Source: Onthophagus taurus
Taxonomy: Eukaryota > Arthropoda > Insecta > Coleoptera > Scarabaeidae
NCBI RefSeq assembly: GCF_036711975.1
Contig: NC_091975.1
Coordinates: 3,226,501 to 3,290,500, forward strand
Length of the DNA: 64,000 nucleotides
Direction: 5' to 3'
Positions within the stretch are counted from its first letter, which is position 1; every line of letters starts with the position of its first letter. The position numbers and the translations under genes were made by a program. Positions 35,165 through 48,000 of this stretch are shown here, one piece after another. The notes beneath the pieces are model-generated. The model searched no databases, had not been told where the DNA came from, and saw nothing but the letters and a program-made list of their open reading frames with translations.

Positions 35165-36453
35165 ATGCGATCATTAATTCTTACATTTACAATCAACATT
35201 TTAATTTCATCTTTGGAATCATGTCAACGAGCTGTATTAAGTAAGTAATTGTGCAAAAATTCCTTCGTCAAAATCTTCTTTGATATTTAGATAACACTTT
35301 ACATATTAAATAGGTACCCAAAAAATCACACCCGAACTAAAACAAAGAATCTTAGATTTACATAATTCCAAAAGACAATCGATTGCTTATGGACAAGTTA
35401 TTGGTCAACCACCAGCCGGAGATATGTTAGAAATTGTATAAAAAAGAATCTAAAAGTAAACAAAAAAAAAACTAAAGTAATCATTCGTTTAGAAATGGGA
35501 TGAGGAGTTAGCAGTTCGAGCACAAAGATGGGCATCTTCGTGTACATCCGAGGATCACGACCCACAACGAAAGACGAGTAAGTAGAAGTCGACTGTTGCC
35601 CCACTTTAATCAAAGTCTCAAAGCTCGGATGCGTCGATGTTAACTTGGGTATGAAGCGCAACAGCCGTTACTGTTTTAGAACTCCAGAACTTGTTGAATT
35701 ATTGCGATTGGCCCCGACACCTATATACTAACACGTATAGTAACTATACACGTGGGGTGTAGAACCGGAATTAATATAATTTCGCGATTAGTTCGCGCGC
35801 CTGATGTTGATTAGGTTCGCTAATTCAACCGAATTGATTTGATAACGAGTTTCCCGTTTTGGTTCTCTCCTCAGTGAGGTTCCTCGTTGGACAGAATATC
35901 GCCACGTATTGGACATCTCAGAAACCGGAAACCCTACGAGATCTGCAACCAGACTTCGATAAAGTGATAAATGGATGGTTCTCTGAGGTGCGATCGTATA
36001 AATATGGACAGATTTTTAGTAATCCAAGAAATGGGCATTATACCCAGGTTTTAATACATACAATAAAAATAATTTAGATAATAATAACATATTTTATAGA
36101 TGATTTGGGGTAAAACTTATTTAATCGGTTGCGGATATGCTTTGTATTTTAATCCGAGTCAAGGATATACAAAGAATTATGTTTGCAATTATGGTCCTGG
36201 GTAAGAAAAATTAAAATTAAAATGTATAAATAATTAAAAAAAAATTTTTTTAGAGGTAATATCTTGTTAAGAACCCCATATGAAGTTTCATATCCATCGT
36301 GTCATAATTATAAGCTTAATTTTTCAAAAACTTGGAAAGGATTATGTGGTAAATAATTTTAAATTAATTTAATTTTGTTTAATGAATGTATTTCTAGAGT
36401 ATCCACCTAATCAAAACCCACATACTTTTAACCATATTCTTCATCGTGTATGA
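35165..36453 (+). CDS. Secreted CAP-superfamily protein (antigen-5 / venom-allergen-like)
   Basis: Seven coding exons: 35165-35240, 35314-35435, 35493-35577, 35875-36047, 36100-36200, 36254-36348, 36398-36453. Phases match and give 235 residues, with a signal peptide over about the first 20. Family hallmarks are the N-terminal LDLHNSKR, KWDEELAVRAQRWAS, FLVGQNIA, the CAP1 motif GHYTQMIWGKT (from residue 148) and the CAP2 motif YVCNYGPGGN (Cys181). Conserved cysteines suggest a disulfide-rich extracellular protein. Insect members have varied or unknown roles and nothing here fixes the function; similarity to venom allergens does not imply a venom. An AATAAA lies 63 bp after the stop (36516). 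It is convergent with timeout, about 0.5 kb between stop codons. Confidence 0.95.
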
Positions 36454-36980
36454 TGTACACCCTACATCATTATTAATTATACCAAAAACATTTTATCTTG
36501 TAAGTTAAATTATATAATAAAATATTTTTATAAAATCCTTTTGATTATTACTAAGCCCTCTATCTTTGATTTAGTGGATGAATTAATGATATTTAGTAAA
36601 GAAGGAAATTTCTAGTAAAACCTTTGAAAAAGAAAATGATTAAACGAGTTAGAAACCAACACTCTCAACATCGTTTCCATTTAAAAGTCATTCTGATAGA
36701 GTTAGTTTAGCTATATAATAAAAGGTGGCGCTTTAAAACGATTCCTATAAAAACAATAAAGTTTTCTTAACACAAAATCTATTGGCCTATTTCGACAAAG
36801 TAAGAAAATAGTAACAATATAAATAAAAAAAATTCTTACTTTAAATTAGACAACAAAATGTCTCACACCAAAACTAACGCATTATAAATAGGACCATATA
36901 AGATGTTTTATGACTCGACGTTTTGCCATAGGAGTTAGAGTTAATAGCGTTCGCGAGCTTTGTAAGAATAATGGCGCTTT

Positions 36981-39900
36981 TTATTCGCTATCCTCGTCGC
37001 TCTCCAAAACTCGAGTCTTTTTTTTTTTCGGAATATCAGAGTCAGAGTCGGATGAAAAAATTCTTGGCCTCTTATGGGTTATTTCCTTATTAATTTCATC
37101 ATTATTTTCAACATCGCTGTTATCACTATCGAATATTTGTCTTATTTTTTCATGAATATCTTCCTTTTTATTTACAACAATTATTTCATTATCATCATCA
37201 TCATCACTTTTATTATTTATGTTAGTTAATTCATTTATTTCCTCGTTATTTAAAAACTTTCGAATGTTTTCATTTAATTGGCTTGGAATTCGCCAAAATT
37301 GTTCCTAAAATGATTTTAATAAATACGCAAAATTTAATTAATAATAAATAATACAATACTTGTTCATCAAACGGTTCTTTAACTCCAAATCCTTTTAATA
37401 ACTCCAAAAATTTTAGATTTTCCATCGCGGAAATGGCGCAATCTAAAATAGGGACTATAGGGATACCTATATCGCCATCATCTAAATTATCATCTTCGAC
37501 GTCTTCAGCGACATCCTCAAAACTTTCACGTAACCATTGGACAGCATCCGACATTCCTAAAATAACGAAATGTAAAAAAAATGTAGTCACGAACGTTGGT
37601 GTAGTTCATTATTTCCCCACGTTACCTGAGCTTTCAACGTCCGCTACGAGTTTCAGTACGTGGTTGTACGAAACTGGAGGTGCTGAAGGTTGGTTAGAAG
37701 TTTTCGCTCTCCGTTTCGTCTTTAGGGGTTTCTTAACGGACCTTTTGACAACGGCGTCTACGCGATCTGAATCACTATCGACGTCTCTTTCTTCATCGCC
37801 ATCCGAGATTTCCGTTTCGGAGAGACCTTTCCCTGGAAAATTCAAATTGGTGGTTGGGTGTCCCGCTTTTCTATTCAAACTATGCCAATTAATAGTTTCG
37901 CCGCCCGGTATAATGGACCGAGTAAACTGTGTTGAGGTTCGAGTGGAATCGCGATGCGCTACCCGTTTTGGGATTGGTTGTCAATGGGAGGCGGCTACGA
38001 AACTCGATTTTGACCAAATTGGCGACAAAGACGGTGCCCTCTATATCCTATGGTCCTGTTAACTTAATTGCAACTCTAGTTGCAACCTAATTTTACGCCA
38101 TAACTTAACTTTCCCTGTCTTTATCTGAATTATATTACAATAAAACCTCCATATAATGGACTAATATAAGGATGAGAGTGTTCGTTATATGAAGTATTTT
38201 TAAATTGCACTTTAAAATAACCATTAAAATTAGAAATAACACTAGACCTGGAAATATTTGGATTTAGCCGTGGTAATAGTTTGTCCTGGAAAGTCAAAAT
38301 TTGGTAGAACCCAACCTCAAAGGTATATAAAGGTTATAACCTCAAAAAGGTTCATTTCTTAAAACCTAACATTTACATTTAAATATACTAATGTATTAAA
38401 TAGATAGTATTAATAGTGTGACTTAAATATGTATATTTTGTCCGTTATATCCGAAGTCCGTTATATCAAGGTTTTGTTGCATTACCAAAATATTTAGTTT
38501 TAAATTTTTAACTTTTTTTAACTTTGGATAAAATAGAACATTTTTATTTAATCACATTAAAAGTAAAACAACAACATCCCCGGATTTTAACGAAATAAAT
38601 TCAACGAATTTTTACCTGTAAAAGCGAGCTGCAAGTTTGAAAGGTATGCTAATTCAATAATAACACCATCCTTTGTGCAACCCCAATTTTTATATTATTG
38701 TCCCCTGGGATTCAATAAAAACATTATACGCTTCGGACATGTCGGAGTTAATTATTTCCAACGACCCTAATTTTATCTTCTTTTTTGTCGATTTATTACT
38801 ACTATTTTATTACTTTTCTAGCTTATTATAGTCTATAATATTATTCTAGTTTTCATAGTTTTGAAACATCATCTTACATTTTAACTTAATACTCTTTTGG
38901 TATCGTTTATATGTCACCCGATCTTTCTTTTTTAGTGTATACTTTTTGTATCCCCCTACGCCCGTATTTATAACCCCGCTGGTCAGACGTGTCTCCCTTT
39001 TCGAACAAATAAACAACCCCAACAACGGGAATAGGGTTCGCACCCCTCTTGTGACACGCAGTAGATACCGGATAACATCGCTGTTTTTTTGCTTCTTCTG
39101 GTTATGTATTTGCCAGCTTCGATGTTTTTCGTTTCGTTGCGACGTGACGACCTTCGGGGGAACCTAATGACACCCCTGAGTCAAAACCAGGATCGGATTT
39201 AGTCCCATGACTCATAATCATCGTAATAATAATAATTATTATTATTATAACTATTGCGTGACATCTCGTCGTTTAAAACGGCGGCGAGGTTCGGTTCCCT
39301 TTAACCTTATCGCGTACACGAGTCGGGGTGTTGATTACCAGTCGAGACACATTAAGCGAGGGTCCCCACAATGATAAGAAACGTTGAATTAAATATCTTG
39401 AAACTATTTATTAGATTTTTCGTTGTTATTCTCGCTGTAAATCTTCGAGGCCACGCGATAGGTAGCGATGTATGAAGAGGGTGAAAAAGAAACAAGTCAC
39501 AAGTACTTTAATAATTCATCGATTGTATGCGAGAAGGGGAATATTATACGAGAAGGGAGAAAAAATTGTTAGGGAAAAGTAAAAAGTTTCGAACACATTT
39601 TCTAAATGAAACTTTATGGTCGATACGGGCCTGTTTGTAACGATATGCCAATCTATTAAGGTTCTTTTTTGGTCCTGCTTGGACGGTAGAGTTACATTTT
39701 TAATCAACCACCCCCTCTTTCTCTGTGAAAGTCAACAATATCATTTTTCGTCGACCCTAGTTGAAACGTCGGATGACGTTGCCGGATCGTTAGTGGAAAT
39801 CCACCCTAGATAGTGTTAAATTAATACAAATGTACCACACGAAATGCTTTTACGTTGATTATTTCCTTGTTTTTTTGAACTTCCTCAACTACAAAAATCT

Positions 39901-42005
39901 CTCGAAAATGGTGCAAAATAAAAAGAGAGAAAAGCTCGTTTACACTATAATCGCGATCCGGATCGTCTCGGTGCACACCTCGTAAAGCTGTAGTTTTTAA
40001 AAATTCAGGTTTGGAGCTCACCGCACTCCCCTGAAACTTTAAACAGACACTGAATAAACTAGCATTATTGAGGAAATTTTAGAACGTTTTAAATAAGGAT
40101 AATCAATCGATTATAATGGCATAAAAAAATCTTGTCTCCTTGGGAATAATAAAGTTAGTTTCGAAAAGAACGTTTTCTCGCTACTGAAAGGAGAAGCAAA
40201 TTCGAAGCGCAATTACAGTTTTACGTAACAATTATTAACCGGGAAAAGAGACGAGCGTGGTTCTTTTTTTCTCAATTAAACTTTTATTACGGCTTCCTTG
40301 CTCACCCCTCAAGAAGACTAAAAAGTTTTTCATTACCTTTCGTCTCTTTGAACAGCACGCTTATTCTCAGTAATTATAACCATATTATTAAATAACCATT
40401 TCGGTACGCATTCGAGTATAAAATTTACCGTTACATGTATAATCATGGCGGAGAACTTGACGTGCTCCTTCTAAGCTTTCTTAAAAGGCAATCGAGGGTA
40501 AGATTGATCGTTCGAGTAACTGCCTGGACGAACGGCGATACTGCTGCATAACCTTAAAATTTAATCTTTTCCGTGCAGTGCATTTTGAGAACGACGCTCA
40601 ACATCGTCATCTCGTTGGGTAACCAGGAGATTATGCGTCTGGGATTTTCAATTTTACATCGGCGCCGGAAAACATTCGTATACTATATTAGACTGGGATG
40701 ATAAATCGACCTAGTATATGAACAATGAATTCTTTAATATACGATTTTATAACCGTAAATAAATTAAGTGCGAAATTTAATACCATAGTACACAAAAACC
40801 AAAATTTACCACTTTTAAATCCCGATTTCTTCCCTTTCCGTTTTTTCCTCAATTCTTTTCTATCTTGAACCAACCCCAATTCCAAAATCTTCTCAATAAC
40901 CTTAGGTTTCGATCTTTTAACATCCAATCCTTCCACAATAGAATCCACGGGGTCTAAATAATCGAAATAATTAAATTAAACAAACAAAAAAACTTTTTCA
41001 TCGATTAAAATTCACCATCGGTATCCTTAAATTCTTGGAAAAGTTCTCTAAGTTGGATCTCTTCCTCTTCTGACCATTGTTTGGGAATACGCGCTTTACC
41101 CGCGCTAATTCCCGACTTGCGAGGCCCCTTATAGTCAGTCAATAGGTACATTTCCTTTAACTTCTTCAAGACGCCCCTTCTTGTTCGGGTATTATCGATC
41201 AAATTGCCCACGATCCAATCAACCGGGTCCTCATCAATTTCTTTCTCTCGATGTTCTATGAATAACCGCCGTAATTCCTCTTCTTCCAGTTCAGACCAAG
41301 CTTTGGCTGATGCTTGAGATCTAAAAATAAGCAGATTAAGGGTTTATATGTTTCATAGATATTTATTATTACTGTTCTTTAGTTGCTCCATAACCATTTT
41401 CTATATCATAAGCATCTTTGCTGTTTTTCCAAAATAACGCTTCAATATAAACTTTACTATTTATTTTGGCGACTTTGATAAACTCTCGAATTATATAATC
41501 GGCAAATTTGGCTAATTCTTTGTAAGCTTTTACATCTTTTAAGTTATAAATTTTTTGAAATGTTCTAAATATGGAAGCTTGGAAAACCATGCCGGGCATT
41601 TTACAATCCCAAGCGATTCGATGCATTAATTTAATAACGCAATGATTGGTTAGAGTTGAATTTTTCTCAAATTTTTTTAAAGCCAAACCACAACCTCTTA
41701 AAATCTTCGGATGCGCCAATCTGTAAATATTGAAAAAAATGATTAATCGCTTACTTAGTTTATTCGATTTTGGCACCTCTTGGCGAAGTCCTCAAACCTA
41801 AAATCGCCTTCGGATATTTGCATACTTCGTTCGACCTCTTCTTCTTCGTCGTCTTCGTCGTTTTCATCGTCTGCATGAAAAAAGAGGGTGCATTAATCAA
41901 GGCTTTTTGAAATTGAAAAAGCAGCTTTCAGTTAAATCATTAATTTGGCCCGGAATGGATTACCTTCTGGATGAGCGGTCGTTTCAGTTTGTTCGGTTTC
42001 AGCAA
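36981..42005 (-). CDS. timeout: timeout exons 9-16 (C-terminal region)
   Basis: Residues 659-1211. Exon 9 is only 42 nt. Exon 10 encodes an acidic run (DDENDEDDEEEE) followed by FRFEDFAKR. Exon 11 carries NHCVIKLMHRIAWDCKMPG and EALFWKN. Exon 12 has two WSE.EE..LR modules. Exon 13 ends the conserved TIMELESS C-terminal region with LGLVQDRKELRKKR. Exons 14-16 are poorly conserved: a Ser/Asp and Lys-rich stretch, then a PIVPI/WLRESFEDVAED segment, then an acidic tail with a five-aspartate run from an ATC microsatellite and a KKKK basic patch near the end. The intron between exons 10 and 11 is only 56 bp with a weak donor (GTGCCA). Confidence 0.92.
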
Positions 42006-45000
42006 CTGAAAGAGGAATAAAAAATTAAACTATAAAAATGTACGCCGTTAAAATTTCATTTTATTCTTTTTTGTGACGGTGTGAAAGCCCTAGAAACCAC
42101 GACAATTGAACCAATATAGTAAGGTTCTCGACCCCCTCAATTTCGATTACCTTTCAGCTACGAATCGGTTTTCTTATGCAAAACGGGACGGTGGTGCTTT
42201 TAAGAGATTACCACCGTATCGCACAAAGGGTTGGTGAACTAACCGTAGGTTAACATTTGAGTTTCGAACCAAGGGACTTTATCTCGACTATAGCGAGGTA
42301 GTCCATTCTATGTTAAAAGATATGGTTACGTTCACGTTTGGACATTGCCACCGCCGGAAGGTAAAGTTTGACGTTAAAGCTGTATTCCATTTTCTACTCG
42401 AATAAAAGGAACGAATAATAAATATACAACGTTGAAACCGATTTCTCTATTCAATTAATAGTGTAAATAACTGCTCCTCCGGATGGAATAGAAACTTTTT
42501 GGTGAAGTTGTGAATGGTACGAGGAAAAGTTCGAATTACCGTACTTTCTTATCGGTGATGACCAGCTTTCGATTTACTTCCCCATTCGAACAAACGTAAA
42601 AGTTTGTATGGACGACTCCCGAAAACTGTTTATAGACCCCTATTTGAACTCATAAATCAACTCTTAAAATTAAAAAAATACGTAAAATGTACCATTCAAA
42701 ATTAAAAAAAAAATTAAATGTTGTTTAAATTTATTGCTAAAAGTTAAACCATGAGAGAAGCAAAATGCAGTATGCGGTTCAATGTCGAATATTAATATCC
42801 AGTTTCATTTTTTTTATCCTCGCCGGATTTTCACTAAAACCCCTTTTATTGGGGGGTATCAGCTTGAACCATAGCAGCGAAGCGGCCCCAAATACAAGCT
42901 ACATAAAACAAAAGTGTCGCGAGTAACGTTAGCGCCGCACCGTGTGCAACATTTTAATTGGATTTCAACGCTCCATTTATTGATTATTGCTGCGTAATCA
43001 CAAAACGCGGCCTCGTTTATACCCAAACAACGATTATGAATATAGATTATAGACACAAGCTTTCAGTTTTGTTATTGTTGTTTCAAACGATCGTTAATCG
43101 AACTTTTTTTCCGAATCTCTTTTTATCAACGTGTCAAGTGACATTTTCCTGTGGACAAAATGCATTTTCCGGAGGGTTCGAATCTGTGCGGAGGGTAGCA
43201 AGAGATCGTTACGGCAGCGATAATAATAACTTGTCCTCGATAATGGTCGGCGTTATTACTATAGATTAGGACGCATACGGTCCCACAGTAATTACTGCTA
43301 GGTATGGTCATTAAGCCTCCGTATGGATGACATTAGATCGTATCATCACAAACGCATTGTCATCGAAATGTAATGTTCAACCTAATTTTGCATGTACAAT
43401 TCTCCACTGTGTCGGTCTAATGTATTTATTATTAAAGGATTAATCTTATTATTTATTACTAAACAAAAGAAAAAAATAATCTCCCCCAATACATGTATTT
43501 AGGAGAGAATGGTGACGGAAGTGATTGACGACGTGATGTGATATATCGCGTCCATCATTAAGAGTGTCGTCACGACGCCAATCCGTCCATCAAACTTAGA
43601 AAACGGAGAGTGATTAAGAGGCTGTCGTCGAGTAACTCGAGATTCCGGTTGTGCTGATAGCCTTGTTTCAACTAGAACTCGGTATCAATCATAGCGTTCT
43701 CGTGAATGATATCGCGTTTAATCAACAGACATTGGAAGGGAAAATCAATTTTAATCTCTTTATATATGTTCTATTTTATCGGTTAGGTAAAAAGATTTCA
43801 AGGAGAGTAAGATAAATGACGTTAGCGAAAGATTATGAGCAGATGTTGCCATGTAATGGCGAGTTGCACCGTCTTCCACTGACAGATGGATGAAAAGATT
43901 TGTTCATTTTGAGGGGGACGAAAATGTCTACATTGTGTAATAAAAAACCTTATTTCAAAGTTGTCTTATTGTTAGAAGAAAAACCTACGCCCCAAGTAGT
44001 AAAATATGTTGATATAATTAGGACCAATTAGGCAACCAACATGCAGCAAAAATTGCTTGTACAGAAAAAAATATCAATAGGAAATTACTTAACATATCGT
44101 ACAGGTGTTTCATAATATATGAGCAGGTCTTCAGTATGTGATAGCTTGTCCAAAAAATTGAAAAAAACTTTCTATCAACTTAGCCTCTAAAATGCACCAT
44201 TTTCGAGATACAGGGTGTTCTCTCTGTTCCAACTTCTACCCCACTGGAAACAGTACGGTTTTCAGACGCCCATTTGAACCGCCAATGTTTTCTACACAAA
44301 AAAAGGTACTGAGGTGATGAGCTCTAAAGTTAACGGTTTTCGAGAAAAATCTACTTTTATTGATATTTTAATGTAATATAATTTAATTTTAACTTAATTT
44401 TCTTTATTTATTGATTTTTTTTTATTAAATTTCAACTCCCTGTATCTCGAAAATGGTGGATTTTAGAGGGTAAGTTGATAGAACCTTTTTTTCAAATTTT
44501 TGGACAAGCTATCATATCCTGAAGTCCTGCGCATAAATATACATTCTCATCCTCTTTTAAAGTTTTCTTCTGTGACATGACACTTCTCTACCGTAGTAAA
44601 GAGTGTGACTGTTACAAAAGCCAACGAGCCCTTATCTTTTTCTCAAAGGCTCTCTCACTTTGTAGCCCAGAATCCTTGACGAATTCTCCACCTGTTTTGT
44701 CTAGACTTTTGTCTCGGGCACCTTCTTCGTCTTCTTTCAAACGAATTCGTCGCGAATAGATGCACCTCACGAATCGACGCTCGTTCCTTTCAAGTGCATG
44801 TGAATTGTGACGACAGTAATAACTCCTCGTTAACCCAGTTTATGTTGAGCCGGTCGTAGTAAAAATTTAGAGTAACGGCCTACGGTGGCGATTGTAAACT
44901 TTTAATGGCGTTATCTATGCATTGCTCGTCGCTACACCCTGTGGCGATAGTATTGATAAATTGGGGCAGAGTGGTGTGGGGAGGTACGGTTTATGGCAGC

Positions 45001-48000
45001 CGGTTTTATTATCTGCTATTTCGCGCGTTCTGTGTCCGCTGAATAAGCAAGCGGAAAGAGCCGTGACAAATGCACGTGTGCGGCACGTGCAATGGCCGAC
45101 AATTACGACGAGTAATTACCCCCTATTGTGCCGACCGTGAATCTGTGCCGAAATGATGGCTAGGGGAAAATTAATTGCAATTATTATCAACCGTCTGTAA
45201 CCATCATAGCAATTAAAACGACCGTATCGTAAAATTTTTAATTATAAAATTTTATTAACCCCAAGGAAATAAATGGTGGAGGTGCCGGCAGTCATAGTCA
45301 GATATTGCTCATGACGGGTACGGAAAAAAAATTCGAATGGAAATAGGAAGGACTCGAAATTCAATTTCCGAGGGCGCGTTTTGACAATCAAATTAACCAT
45401 AAATATGTGAATGTGGCGGCGACAGACGAATCGCGCGGTGGTGATTGATTGCGGCATTCGTTTTTTCGCACCAAAATGTTAATTCAAAACCATCTTTGAC
45501 TACCCCTTTAACACAGCATTGTAAGTTTATCAGCCCTGAACAAGTTGAGGGGTTGGGGTAACAGTGACGCCGTCGTTCAAGTTTGTTGAACCGTGACACT
45601 GGTGACCGCCACAAACCGGGTTAATTCCCAACTCCCGCGTTGATTAGCCCGCGGGTTTGCCTATGGGAAGGGGATATCCCCCGAAAGGGGTGTTTTGAAT
45701 GTACGGCAAACTGCCCTTCCCATGCAACAACGCGCCTCGATGCAGATTAGTAGATTAAATGGTCGTCGCACGATGGACGCGAGCCGCCATTGTTCAGCTT
45801 CATTACCCCCTTATCTATCCCAGGGTGGGCTTCAGAAATACCTTGGGGAACTTCGAAGGTATTTAACTGAAACGAAACGTCGGAGCGGTCGTAAAACTTT
45901 TGCACTCTGGTTTTTGGGTACAATCGGCGACGAAATGAACGCATTCATATCGATCCCCGATGGCACCGTTCAATCAAATTGGCCCCTCTCTGTAAATCAC
46001 TAAATGCGGCCCTCTAAATTTGTCCCCTTTAATTCCCCGTGCCTCGAGGACCTTCGGAACGCAATTAACACCGGCTGGGGTATTATACAGGACATTGAAT
46101 GGATTGATGGAAATAAGGGGACCTGGATGTGCGATATGAAAGGGTCTGCTTTAAATTAAAACGCTTTATTATCATCAAAACACCATGATATCGAATATAC
46201 CATGATTTAGTTAATAAATAGTGACAATAAATAAATAGTGATGAATAAGCTTTCGAAGATAAATGATCATCTTAAAAAGAACTTTTAAAACCGTCACGGT
46301 TTCGGTTTTATGGCAGCACTTAACTCGATCCTGTAGACTCTCATCATTCTAGATAGTAAAAGGGATACATATATCGATTCGGCTTGGAGCAAGTACAATA
46401 CGGAAATTTAATCAATCGTCGTCAGAACATGGTAGCGCAACGAACGTTTTACCGACTCGAAGCTGTCCATTACCGTCCATTATGGAGACGAGGAGGAGTC
46501 GAAGTCCGGAAAGCGAATTAAAGTTATAAATCGCCGGGGACGATACATACACGGACATCCAAGCCGCCACCCGCAAGATCGATACGATATCGTTCCCTTA
46601 ATTTAACTTCTCCTAACGAGTCCATTCATCCATTTCGTGTACCGTATTGCCGTGGATCGATACTGCGTTATCGCTGACCGTAGGTACACGTTGTAGGTCT
46701 CAGTTCTAATCGCGTTAATCAATTGATACAGGGCTAGAAGTTCGGACCATCATCGTAGCTTCTGCAAAGCCCTAATGGACGGTAGTATTAATCAAGGTGC
46801 ATTTCTTAATTGAGGTGTTGAAACGAATCCATTGAATACATTTTCGGAACTGACAACAAAATGAGATTGAAACAAGTTATCCTAACCCTAAAACCACCCC
46901 ATCATTTCTCCTCATTTTAAGATTGATGCCAAACCTTGGTAATTAAACTCACTACATTCACTACCTGTTAAAGAACTATAAAGAAGCAAACTAAACAGCC
47001 AAAATACTTGATCAGAAAGTTATTGGGTTAATATAAATTTATATTTGAAGTTTATTTAACTTGAAGTATTTTTGAATTATTTTGGAAATTCTTGTATAAA
47101 CTTGTTGATGTGATAAATACTAAATAAATTTTTGTGGTGGTTTTAGATTTAGTTTATAACCTCAGAAAACGTTTGAATTCTTGAGGTAGGTTTTTCTCCT
47201 AGTAATGAAATATGCGAACGTCCTGAGTGTATTTATGACCAACAGAGAAGCGCATAAATCGTCGCAAAAGGTCGTAAATAATATTTAGATAGTAGTATGA
47301 CGTTGGACGAGGAAAATAAAACATAAAGAGTTATGGAAAATATGGGAAGTATCGCGCGGAATGTCATTGAAAAATAACACTGACAGCGATTTCTTGTTGC
47401 GTCAACTACTAAAATTGTTCTACCACACAATTTTACCACCGTCAGATGAGATTAAATAACAAAATGAAAAAGAAATTCGGTCGATTGAGGGTCCGATGTG
47501 GTGGAACTAAGCGTGTTCACGTCTCCCACGTTGTGAAACTCAATATCAGATTATCACGCTCTGTTGGCGATTAATTTGCGAATCGGAGGGTTCAGCTTAA
47601 AGGTTGGGTTCGGGTCACACACGAAATTAGCCTCAAACGATGCTCATATTAATATTGCGTAAAAAATGTCTGTGTTAAGGAAGATTTTTCTAAAAATAAA
47701 TGGGTTCAATCCAATTTTTCATATCAACCTATATTCGTCAATCATAACCACGTCACACGTTTCGAATCAAATCTATGGTGACATTTACTTCGTGGGGTTT
47801 CGATCGCGACCGGCATTTCAACGAAAGAGGCCTCCGTTAAGTGAATATAAATGTTTGCACGTGCGTTGCCCCACCTGGAAAAATCTAATAATACCCTTCT
47901 GTGCTTCCATCAAAATATAACCAAGTTAGTTCCGATAAAAAAAATTAACATTTTTTTTGAGGGTTTTTTGCAAATGTAATCGTATTTCTTGCGGAACAAA

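Noticed and set aside
37433..38062. 209-codon plus-strand open frame
   Set aside because: It runs antisense to timeout exons 14 and 15, which have correct splice sites and phases. The Ser-rich reading is the complement of the Asp/Glu-rich timeout segments.
43165..43195. GGGTTCGAATC, resembling a tRNA T-arm
   Set aside because: No acceptor stem, D-arm or anticodon arm could be folded around it. No tRNA, rRNA or snRNA gene was recognised elsewhere in the window either.
45695..46003. 102-codon plus-strand frame in a GC-richer part of timeout intron 8
   Set aside because: Open because of local composition. The reverse strand is also open, and no domain is visible.
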